5,373 nt of DNA. It comes from Planctomycetaceae bacterium. GTDB taxonomy: Bacteria; Planctomycetota; Planctomycetia; Pirellulales; Thermoguttaceae. Of the stretch, positions 1 to 5,002 are shown one piece after another. Made by a program: the position numbers and the translations under genes. The first letter of the stretch is position 1, and each line of letters starts with the position of its first letter. Under the pieces are notes generated by a model, which was given only the letters and a program-made list of their open reading frames with translations, ran no database searches and was not told the origin of the DNA. The stretch covers positions 1 through 5,373 of the forward strand of contig JAITST010000164.1 in the NCBI GenBank assembly GCA_031287585.1, read 5' to 3'.

Positions 1-1058
1 TGGTTGAGCTTCTTGTTGTTATCGCCATTATTGGCGTTCTAATCGCTTTGCTCTTGCCCGCTGTGCAAGCCGCCCGTGAGGCGGCGCGAAGAATGCAGTG
101 CACGAATCATCTCAAGCAAATCGGGCTTGGGATTCATAGTTTTCATGATACCCGAAACGCGATGCCGCCGTCTAACTTTTTTGACGAGAACCGCTCTACC
201 GTATTCGGTTTTATCTATCCTTACATTGAACAGCCCGCCCTGTATGACATAATTGAAAAAAGTTACGATACAGGCTGGGGAAAGTTTGTCACTTTCAAAG
301 ATATGTTCAATACGAAACTAAATGACGCAGAACGTAACGCACTCGGAAGTGTGCCGATTTACAAATGCCCGTCGAAACGCAGTCCGGGAAGTGTGTATTT
401 CTATGACTCCACGAACAAAGAAGCAAAATCCGGTCCGCAAGGGGATTATGCGTATGTTGTGTCCGTTAAATCTTCCGGGACGACGGATTTCATCCCTTGG
501 TGGGATCATGGTGTTGACTCCAGGAAAACAGATAAAACAAAGTTCGCATTTCATCTTGTGGACAGTCCGTTTCAGGTTGCCAGTTCCGAAAGCGGCGTGT
601 GGACAGACGGCAGTATGAGATTTAAGGTGAGTTTTGCTTCGTGTACCGATGGGTTGTCCAATCAGTTGTTCATCGGCGAAAAGCACATTCCGATTGGACG
701 TGTTGGAAAATGCGATTCGACACTAGAAGGTGCAGCCAAAAATCAACCAAACAGCGGCGATTGCTCCTACTTGCTGACCGGTGTTTGGAAATCCCCTGCC
801 AGCGGACGTAACATCAGTAGTATCGGCGACGGGAACGACGGGAATTTGCCGTTACAACACCCCATTGCACGCGGTAACGATTTCAAAGAGGACATATACA
901 ACCCGATACGGTCATACGGTTTCGGCAGTTATCACGCGGGCGTTTGTCCGTTTGTGATGGGAGACGGTTCTGTGCGGGTATTGTCGTCAACAACACAATT
1001 CAGCGTGCTGGAAAGTCTTTCAATGATGACCGACGGCAAGGCAATTTCATTACCATAA
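1..1058 (+). CDS. DUF1559 prepilin-like protein (H-X9-DG family), 5' partial
   Basis: The reading frame is open from the left edge (first full codon at 3) to TAA at 1056-1058, giving 351 residues; the true start lies upstream. Residues 1-19 of the visible part (VELLVVIAIIGVLIALLLP) are the hydrophobic helix of a type IV prepilin-like N-terminus; the prepilin peptidase site and the preceding residues are outside the window. The next stretch, AVQAAREAARRMQCTNHLKQ, is the signature that leads into the DUF1559 (SBP_bac_10) domain. Near the C-terminus, His311 is followed by nine residues and then Asp-Gly (HAGVCPFVMGDG), the H-X9-DG motif of this family. Members are exported, pseudopilin-like proteins present in many copies per planctomycete genome; their function is unknown, and a surface or periplasmic structural role is only inferred. 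An internal TTG at 48 is not the start, because it would cut through the membrane helix. The lipoprotein gene follows after 21 bases. Confidence 0.93.
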   Translation, partial: VELLVVIAIIGVLIALLLPAVQAAREAARRMQCTNHLKQIGLGIHSFHDTRNAMPPSNFFDENRSTVFGFIYPYIEQPALYDIIEKSYDTGWGKFVTFKDMFNTKLNDAERNALGSVPIYKCPSKRSPGSVYFYDSTNKEAKSGPQGDYAYVVSVKSSGTTDFIPWWDHGVDSRKTDKTKFAFHLVDSPFQVASSESGVWTDGSMRFKVSFASCTDGLSNQLFIGEKHIPIGRVGKCDSTLEGAAKNQPNSGDCSYLLTGVWKSPASGRNISSIGDGNDGNLPLQHPIARGNDFKEDIYNPIRSYGFGSYHAGVCPFVMGDGSVRVLSSTTQFSVLESLSMMTDGKAISLP

Positions 1059-1067
1059 TTTTTTAGC

Positions 1068-1073
1068 AAGGAG
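1068..1073 (+). promoter_or_regulatory. Shine-Dalgarno of the lipoprotein gene
   Basis: AAGGAG lies six bases before the ATG at 1080. It is a good match to the anti-Shine-Dalgarno and fixes the start of the downstream lipoprotein gene. No promoter is visible in the 21-base gap, which suggests co-transcription with the preceding DUF1559 gene. Confidence 0.75.
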
Positions 1074-1079
1074 TCCATT

Positions 1080-1526
1080 ATGCAATATCAATATCGTCAG
1101 TACATTCTGCTATTCGTTTTTATTTTGACTTTGACTGGCTGCGTGACAAATATACCGCTCAAGGGAAAAGTCACATACAAAGACGGTACTCCGGTAACAA
1201 AGGGAACACTGAATTTTTCTTCGGAGAAGTTGCTTTCCCGCGCGAAAATTCAATCGGACGGCTCGTATGTTGTCGGTACATTGAAGGAAACAGACGGTAT
1301 CCCCAAAGGAACGTACAAGGTTTACATCTCCGGCGCGGAAGAAGCGATTGAGTCAAAAACTACCACCATAGAAAAAGACTCAATGGGCAATCCGGTCTCA
1401 AGCATGGCAACCTACCGTCAACTCGTTGACCGAAAATACATGACTGCGGAAAGTACACCGCTGATGTGCGACGTTCCCGCGCCGAATAACCGATTCGACA
1501 TCATTGTCGAAAAACCCGCAAAGTAG
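1080..1526 (+). CDS. Small lipoprotein with carboxypeptidase-regulatory-like domain
   Basis: This encodes 148 residues. The N-terminus has a short polar start with one Arg, a hydrophobic helix (about residues 8-19) and a lipobox LTGC with Cys21 as the expected lipidated residue, so the mature protein should be anchored in a membrane and exposed outside the cytoplasm. The mature part opens with LKGKVTYKDGTPVTKGTLNF, typical of the small beta-sandwich of carboxypeptidase-regulatory-like / transthyretin-like domains. A second strand region near residues 60-90 (GSYVVG... GIPKGTYKVYISG) fits the same fold. No catalytic residues are evident. Such lipoproteins very often sit directly behind DUF1559 genes in planctomycetes, and the short gap and clear Shine-Dalgarno suggest one operon here. 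Assignment as a lipoprotein is firm; its function is unknown, and a partnership with the prepilin-like protein is inferred from context only. Confidence 0.9.
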   Translation: MQYQYRQYILLFVFILTLTGCVTNIPLKGKVTYKDGTPVTKGTLNFSSEKLLSRAKIQSDGSYVVGTLKETDGIPKGTYKVYISGAEEAIESKTTTIEKDSMGNPVSSMATYRQLVDRKYMTAESTPLMCDVPAPNNRFDIIVEKPAK

Positions 1527-1544
1527 GCGATTTCGCCGCACGGT

Positions 1545-1593
1545 GCTGTTGGTGTTACAAAGTGTTGCTACGCCGCGATGGAACACCAACAGC
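1545..1593. repeat. Perfect 12-bp inverted repeat in the convergent spacer
   Basis: GCTGTTGGTGTT (1545-1556) and its exact reverse complement (1582-1593) are separated by 25 bases. They start 19 bases after the lipoprotein stop. The transcript could fold into a stable stem with a long loop. No T-run follows on either strand, so this is not a classical intrinsic terminator; it could still end or stabilise the mRNA. Confidence 0.6.
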
Positions 1594-1626
1594 CAATAGA
1601 ACATTTCTAAAAACCTCAATTTTAAC

Positions 1627-1654
1627 CGCAGAGTTCGCAAAGAAACACAGAGAT
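1627..1654. repeat. Degenerate CGCAGAG-type tandem repeat
   Basis: Three imperfect units of nine to ten bases lie in a row: CGCAGAGTT, CGCAAAGAAA, CACAGAGAT. Short CRCAGAG-like strings of this kind recur between genes in various bacterial genomes. The function is unknown, and with only three units the call is modest. Confidence 0.35.
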
Positions 1655-1674
1655 TTTATTTTGAAAATCTTTTG
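1651..1674 (+). terminator. Weak AT-rich hairpin, possible terminator of the lipoprotein operon
   Basis: AGATTTT (1651-1657) pairs with AAAATCT (1664-1670) across a six-base loop, and T residues continue to 1673. The stem has only one G-C pair per arm, so it would be a weak terminator. It lies between the two convergent genes, where one is expected. Confidence 0.3.
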
Positions 1675-1820
1675 TAATGATTTATAATAGAATAAGTTAC
1701 AAAAAATACACCTCCGCGACTCTTCTCGCCCACTGCGTTAAAAAAGAGTTTTTAGAGATTCCCGCCCACAAATTCCGCACTCGACCTATAATCCTTTGCG
1801 TCATCAAGATATTTCCTATA

Positions 1821-2849
1821 TCAAACCTGTATCACTCTAATCCGCTCGTCGATTTGTTCTTTGAACGTTCGTTCTACCAACGATTTCAATGTTTGTGTTG
1901 CTCCGGCACATCCCGCACACGTGCCGCGCAGTTCTACATATACCGTCATATCCTTGATGTCTATCAACTCAATGTCGCCTCCGTCCTTTTGTATCATCGG
2001 GCGGATGTAGTCGTTCAACTGGCGTTCGATTTTCTTTGCCAACTGGTACGGCGATAACGCTTCGTCACCTTGTTTCGGCGACGATTGCGAAGCCCCCGCT
2101 TGTTCTGTTTTGACTGCCGGTTTGAAGTCACCAACCAACGGCAACTCCATAATTCCGTTCCCGTTACGTACCAACGTTGTGGAATCGGACAACGGTTCTC
2201 CTTCCCAAATCTCGTTGAGTAAATCTTGTAAACCGCCCGACGAATGATGGCACGACATACACGCACCGCCCGCCTTAATCGCTGCCGTGATTTCGGGAAT
2301 TGTCCGCAGATTCAACTCCTTAATCTTACGCCGCAGATACGGTTCGGTAGCCGTAAAACACTTACAGACAATCCGCCCTTCTTCCTGCTCGTCGGGATTG
2401 ATGTCGATACCGAGACCGCTCAAGTCAACGCCGCGTTTCTGCGCCCAGTTGAACACCGCCGCCTGCAACGCCTCCGCACCCATTACCGAGCAATGAATCT
2501 TCTGGTCAGGCAACCCGTCGAGAAAAGCAACGATGTCACTATTTTTAATCTTCAACGCTTCAATTGGAGTTAGTTCGCGTCCCTCAATCATACAACACAA
2601 CGCCTCAGAAGCCGCAATTGCCGACGTACAACCGAACGTGAGATACCTCGCGTCAACAATAACGTCACGCCGCGGGTCATTCGCGTCACGCCGCACTTTG
2701 AATGTAAACCGCAGCGCATCCCCGCAAGCAATCGAACCGTGCTCGCCCAAGCCGTCCGGCTCCTCAATCTCGCCTAAATGCGTACCGGGTTTACCGTGAA
2801 CGGCATCCATAAAAAGTTGTTTAGTTTTTTCAGAGTATTCCCAAGCCAT
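1821..2849 (-). CDS. nifU: NifU-type Fe-S cluster assembly scaffold, three domains
   Basis: The 342-residue protein has the full NifU architecture. Residues 1-145 are the IscU-like scaffold, with Cys42 in CGDAL (Asp44 two residues on), Cys74 and Cys120 as the three cluster ligands. Residues 158-215 are the BFD-like [2Fe-2S] domain, with Cys162-x-Cys164 and Cys197-x-x-Cys200. Residues 266-342 are the Nfu domain, with QKDGGDIEL and the Cys311-x-x-Cys314 pair. No key ligand is missing. NifU assembles transient clusters from sulfur delivered by a cysteine desulfurase and passes them to apoproteins in the cytoplasm. The linker between domains two and three (about 216-265) is long and low in complexity, making the protein longer than the usual roughly 300 residues. 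No desulfurase or nitrogenase gene is in the window, so a general housekeeping role is more likely than nitrogen fixation. The ATG at 2849 has no Shine-Dalgarno but sits behind a consensus promoter. Confidence 0.95.
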   Translation of the reverse strand: MAWEYSEKTKQLFMDAVHGKPGTHLGEIEEPDGLGEHGSIACGDALRFTFKVRRDANDPRRDVIVDARYLTFGCTSAIAASEALCCMIEGRELTPIEALKIKNSDIVAFLDGLPDQKIHCSVMGAEALQAAVFNWAQKRGVDLSGLGIDINPDEQEEGRIVCKCFTATEPYLRRKIKELNLRTIPEITAAIKAGGACMSCHHSSGGLQDLLNEIWEGEPLSDSTTLVRNGNGIMELPLVGDFKPAVKTEQAGASQSSPKQGDEALSPYQLAKKIERQLNDYIRPMIQKDGGDIELIDIKDMTVYVELRGTCAGCAGATQTLKSLVERTFKEQIDERIRVIQV

Positions 2850-2923
2850 AATTTTTATATTTATTAAGAAAGGTTATTGTATCAAGAAATGTAGTATGTT
2901 ACTTGTCGCAAACAGAACGTCGT

Positions 2924-2952
2924 ATTATAAACTGTCCGTACAAAAGTGTCAA
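2924..2952 (-). promoter_or_regulatory. Perfect sigma-70 promoter of nifU
   Basis: On the minus strand, TTGACA (2952-2947) and TATAAT (2929-2924) are both exact consensus hexamers with the optimal 17-base spacer. Transcription would start near 2917, giving an untranslated leader of about 68 bases before the nifU ATG. The sequence upstream of the -35 is AT-rich, as for an UP element. This predicts strong basal transcription unless repressed. Confidence 0.85.
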
Positions 2953-2970
2953 GAACTTTCAGGAGACTAT

Positions 2971-2998
2971 TTGTATAAATTGTACAAAGATTACAAAG
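2971..2998. promoter_or_regulatory. Palindrome and short direct repeats upstream of the nifU promoter
   Basis: TTGTACAA (2980-2987) is a perfect 8-bp palindrome. TTGTA at 2971 and TACAA at 2983 form a wider inverted pair, and TACAAAG is repeated at 2983 and 2992. They lie about 20-45 bases upstream of the nifU -35, where an activator or repressor could bind. They do not match an Fe-S regulator site I can name, so function is speculative. Confidence 0.25.
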
Positions 2999-3227
2999 TG
3001 TAATTTTGTGCGAAAAGAGTAAGAAGATATAGTAATAATAGAAGCAACTGGCGACAAACAAAACGTAATCGTTGTGAACAATCGTTAAATCCAATCATTA
3101 ACCCGCACGGGTATAACATCATAAACTTTTTAACTAAATCGAGGGGTTGGTTATAATATTTCGTAAATGTATCATTTTCACGGGCAAAATAATGCCATTG
3201 TCGCATTTCGCAACACCCATAAATTGA

Positions 3228-3247
3228 GATTTTTTCTGTAAAAAATC
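3228..3247. repeat. Perfect 8-bp AT-rich hairpin
   Basis: GATTTTTT (3228-3235) pairs with AAAAAATC (3240-3247) across the four-base loop CTGT. It is symmetrical, so it would look alike on both strands. It has a T-tract within the stem but is too AT-rich to be a confident terminator. Confidence 0.4.
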
Positions 3248-3291
3248 ATAACGCTCCAGCCAACGCAAAAATTACTGTGAAGACGTAACTA

Positions 3292-3310
3292 TATGTTATA
3301 AAAGAACATA
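3292..3310. repeat. Inverted repeat TATGTT-N7-AACATA
   Basis: A perfect six-base dyad with a seven-base spacer is centred at 3301, about 50 bases upstream of the promoter at 3351-3379. Its size and position would suit a dimeric regulator binding site, but six-base dyads in AT-rich DNA also arise by chance. Confidence 0.25.
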
Positions 3311-3350
3311 AACCATAAAAGGGCAATAATAAATCTACATAAATTTGCCT

Positions 3351-3379
3351 TTGGCACGAAGATTGATTTATGGTATCTT
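3351..3379 (+). promoter_or_regulatory. Promoter of the 49-codon unit
   Basis: TTGGCA (3351-3356) matches five of six -35 bases, TATCTT (3374-3379) matches four of six -10 bases, the spacer is 17 and a TGG precedes the -10 (extended -10). Transcription would begin near 3386. The same DNA can be read as a sigma-54 element: TTGGCACG at 3351, four bases, then TTGAT at 3363, which departs from the -24/-12 consensus only at the important -12 C. Sigma-70 is the safer reading. Confidence 0.5.
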
Positions 3380-3439
3380 ATCAAAGGGTGTATTAATTAG
3401 AATCAATAAAGTAATAAAACTTACACAAGGAAATTTTCA

Positions 3440-3589
3440 ATGAAAACCATTTACTACGCGACTTATTCCTCATACCGTTTTAGAAAAGATTTGGCAGTCA
3501 GCGATGTTGATACATTGGTCTTGTTGGACTCGGACTTGTACGTAAAATGTAATGCAGAGCCAAGAGAGGCGAGGGTTTATAGGAAGTAG
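3440..3589 (+). CDS. Putative 49-residue protein of unknown function
   Basis: An ATG at 3440 is preceded by AAGGA at 3427-3431 with eight bases spacing, and the frame runs 49 codons to TAG at 3587-3589. The protein starts MKTIYYATYSSYRFRK, rich in Tyr and basic residues, continues with an acidic-hydrophobic centre (DVDTLVLLDSD) and ends with a basic tail (PREARVYRK). It has one Cys (37), no signal peptide and no credible membrane helix, so it should be cytoplasmic. I do not recognise the family. Support comes from its setting: promoter-like sequence upstream, a Shine-Dalgarno better than those of pyrD or nifU, and an intrinsic terminator starting 14 bases after the stop. Against it, the last 20 codons overlap RNA hairpins, so the region might be a structured RNA or a leader peptide instead. 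No gene lies immediately downstream; pyrD starts about 250 bases on. Confidence 0.5.
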   Translation: MKTIYYATYSSYRFRKDLAVSDVDTLVLLDSDLYVKCNAEPREARVYRK

Positions 3590-3606
3590 ACTCTCGCAAT
3601 CGAGAG
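3559..3606 (+). ncRNA. Cluster of overlapping RNA hairpins before the terminator
   Basis: Three helices can be drawn. H1: GCC (3559-3561) with GGC (3568-3570) around the six-base loop AAGAGA. H2: 3569-3579 with 3587-3597, eleven pairs including two G-U, loop of seven. H3: CTCTCG (3591-3596) with CGAGAG (3601-3606), loop CAAT. H3 excludes H2 and also takes four bases of the terminator's 5' arm; H2 can coexist with the terminator. H1 and H2 share two bases. This could be an attenuator-like switch or simply a structured 3' end. Confidence 0.4.
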
Positions 3607-3636
3607 GCAGGGGGTAAAACTCCTGCCTCTTTTTTT
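3603..3636 (+). terminator. Strong intrinsic terminator
   Basis: GAGGCAGGGG (3604-3613) pairs with CTCCTGCCTC (3620-3629) over ten positions with one G-U. A3603-T3630 adds an eleventh pair, the loop is six bases (GTAAAA), and seven Ts run from 3630 to 3636. It ends the small transcription unit starting near 3386 and separates it from pyrD. Confidence 0.9.
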
Positions 3637-3650
3637 GTATCTTGTTTATG

Positions 3651-3719
3651 ATAGGCAGTAACACAATGTTGCTCCGCACAGTGTAACTCAGTCAGAGTAC
3701 CAACTACGTTACCGCCTAT
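3651..3719. repeat. 69-base imperfect inverted repeat
   Basis: ATAGGCAGTAAC (3651-3662) and GTTACCGCCTAT (3708-3719) pair at 11 of 12 positions. Inside, GTTG (3668-3671) can pair with CAAC (3701-3704), followed by CTC with GAG, so the whole block can fold as one long interrupted hairpin. It lies between the terminator and the pyrD promoter. It could be a miniature mobile element, a small RNA or a regulatory hairpin; there is no clear flanking duplication and no tRNA T-arm. Confidence 0.5.
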
Positions 3720-3763
3720 TGTATGTTTTACAAAATTATCAATTCAACACATTCGACAGTCCG

Positions 3764-3792
3764 TTGTACGTTTTGATTTTGAACGTTATAAT
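3764..3792 (+). promoter_or_regulatory. Probable pyrD promoter
   Basis: TATAAT (3787-3792) is an exact -10. TTGTAC (3764-3769), 17 bases upstream, keeps the TTG of the -35 only. Transcription would start near 3799, about 38 bases before the pyrD ATG. The position argues against the upstream TTG at 3795 as the pyrD start, because that codon would not be transcribed. Confidence 0.55.
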
Positions 3793-3836
3793 GTTTGTGT
3801 TCATCGGATTTTAATACACGTTCATTGTTCAATCGC

Positions 3837-4757
3837 ATGACAAATCTTAATGTAAACATTGGCTCGTTGATGTTGCCGAACCCTGTTTTGGTTGCTTCGG
3901 GGACGTTTGGTTATGCTCGCGAGATGGCTGGGTTGGTTGACCTCTCTCGGCTTGGCGGGATTATTCCTAAGACCGTTACGCTTGCTTCGCGTGCGGGGAA
4001 TCCGCCTCTGCGTACTGTTGAAACTTCTTCCGGTTTGCTTAACTCGATTGGGTTGGACAACGATGGTATCGACGAATTTTTGACTGATAAGATGCCGTAT
4101 CTGCGGACGCTTGGCTCGCCGATTATTTTAAGTGTGGCTGCGAAAAGTGTTGAAGAATGTCCGGTGTTGGCGAATAAGATTAACGCTGATTGCAGCGGTG
4201 TAGCGGCAGTCGAACTTAATATATCGTGTCCGAACGTTAGCGGCGGAATTGACTTTGCGACCGAACCGGCGTTGTGCGAACGGATTGTTACGACGATGAA
4301 GGAACGGATTACGTTACCGTTGTTTGTTAAGTTGTCGCCAAACGTTACGAGTATCGCGCAGATTGCGTTGGCGGCGGAACGCGGCGGTGCTGACGCGATT
4401 TGCGCGACGAATACGTGCTTTGGAATGGCTATCGACTGGCGGCGGCAAACGCCGCGTTTGGGCAACGCTTATGGCGGATTGAGCGGACCGGCGATTAAAC
4501 CGATTGCGTTACGTTGCGTACATCAGATTTATAACTCTGTGAAAATTCCGATAATCGGCGTTGGCGGCATTAGTAACGAAGACGATATGATGGAGTTCTT
4601 GGTTGCTGGCGCGAGTGCGGTACAAATTGGGACCGCAAATTTCTTCGACCCGACGATAACGATGCGGCTGATAGATGCATTACCAAAGTTGTTGGCGGAA
4701 TTGGGAGCGAAATCAGTTGCGGAGATTGTCGGCAGTTGTAAAATTGTTAATCGGTGA
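3837..4757 (+). CDS. pyrD: Dihydroorotate dehydrogenase, class 1B catalytic subunit
   Basis: The 306-residue protein oxidises dihydroorotate to orotate using FMN, the fourth step of pyrimidine synthesis. Class 1 markers are clear: ASGTFGYA (20-27), PKTVT with Lys45, NSIGLDN (69-75), ELNISCPNV with Cys131 as the expected catalytic base (class 2 enzymes have Ser there), VKLSPNVT (164-171), GGLSGPAIKP (213-222), IIGVGGI (239-245) and QIGTANF (263-269), the last two in the FMN phosphate region. Length and motifs fit class 1B, the cytoplasmic form that normally passes electrons to NAD+ through the Fe-S/FAD subunit PyrK; pyrK is not in this window. The ATG at 3837 gives the usual N-terminus; the frame extends to a TTG at 3795, but that lies in the promoter. 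No Shine-Dalgarno is evident. The gene appears intact and is convergent with argC. Confidence 0.95.
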   Translation: MTNLNVNIGSLMLPNPVLVASGTFGYAREMAGLVDLSRLGGIIPKTVTLASRAGNPPLRTVETSSGLLNSIGLDNDGIDEFLTDKMPYLRTLGSPIILSVAAKSVEECPVLANKINADCSGVAAVELNISCPNVSGGIDFATEPALCERIVTTMKERITLPLFVKLSPNVTSIAQIALAAERGGADAICATNTCFGMAIDWRRQTPRLGNAYGGLSGPAIKPIALRCVHQIYNSVKIPIIGVGGISNEDDMMEFLVAGASAVQIGTANFFDPTITMRLIDALPKLLAELGAKSVAEIVGSCKIVNR

Positions 4758-4771
4758 GACGAGTATAGGTT

Positions 4772-4786
4772 ATTGCGATATGCAAT
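4772..4786. repeat. Small dyad after pyrD
   Basis: ATTGC (4772-4776) and GCAAT (4782-4786) form a five-base dyad around GATAT, 15 bases after the pyrD stop. It is short and could be chance. Confidence 0.2.
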
Positions 4787-4834
4787 GTAAAGACGCGGTG
4801 ATTCGTGTTTAACGATTGGCAGTTATACTTGTAA

Positions 4835-4857
4835 CGGTTGAAAATTGCTCTCAACCG
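4835..4857 (+). repeat. Stem-loop in the pyrD 3' region
   Basis: CGGTTGA (4835-4841) pairs perfectly with TCAACCG (4851-4857) over a nine-base loop. There is no following T-run, so it is not a standard terminator, but it could protect or end the pyrD transcript. The 3' arm overlaps the first of two CCGCGAT copies (4855 and 4866). Confidence 0.4.
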
Positions 4858-4927
4858 CGATGTTGCCGCGATCCTACTGATGTTTTAATGTTCACGGATA
4901 TTTAGGTAATGCGAATTGACACCGTTC

Positions 4928-4947
4928 CCGTCGGCTGAAGCCGACGG
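4928..4947. repeat. Perfect GC-rich palindrome, REP-like
   Basis: CCGTCGGC (4928-4935) and GCCGACGG (4940-4947) flank the loop TGAA, giving an eight-pair GC-rich stem between the convergent pyrD and argC genes. Neither strand has a T-run after it. It looks like a repetitive extragenic palindrome, and might act as a transcript boundary for both genes. Confidence 0.55.
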
Positions 4948-5002
4948 CAATACAATTGTTTGTTGTGATGTATCGCCAACAGTTGGGAACGCGGTCACTT
5001 GT

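Larger units (their letters stand above)
2953..3344. other. AT-rich gene-poor stretch between divergent units
   Basis: No gene is supported here. Overlapping minus-strand frames of about 70 codons exist, but they lack a Shine-Dalgarno and one runs through the nifU promoter. Visible small elements include the repeat AATCGTT at 3067 and 3080, the near-palindrome ACCCGCACGGGT at 3101-3112, a TATAAT on the plus strand at 3152-3157 with only a poor -35, and two inverted repeats listed separately. Confidence 0.6.

Noticed and set aside
1677..2573. Plus-strand frames opposite nifU
   Set aside because: They are shadows of a firmly assigned gene and their translations show no family features.
1821..2849. 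Evidence for nitrogen fixation from NifU
   Set aside because: NifU-type scaffolds also occur in non-fixing bacteria, and no other nif gene is in view.
2882..3206. Two overlapping minus-strand frames of about 70 codons, one with a Leu-rich tail
   Set aside because: No Shine-Dalgarno, biased composition from AT-rich DNA, mutual overlap, and one runs through the perfect nifU promoter.
3651..3719. tRNA gene or integron attC site
   Set aside because: There is a D-loop-like string and terminal pairing, but no T-arm GGTTCGA and no proper anticodon arm. The arms do not show the RYYYAAC/GTTRRRY core of attC.
3795..3836. N-terminal extension of PyrD from a TTG at 3795
   Set aside because: It would begin three bases after the -10 hexamer, and the added residues are not seen in PyrD proteins. 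ATG at 3837 gives the usual start.
3911..4465. 184-codon minus-strand frame opposite pyrD
   Set aside because: It lies wholly inside pyrD and reflects that gene's codon pattern; no independent signals.
4916..4956. Plus-strand promoter with TTGACA at 4916 and TACAAT at 4951
   Set aside because: The spacer would be 29 bases, there is no -10 at proper distance, and no plus-strand gene follows.
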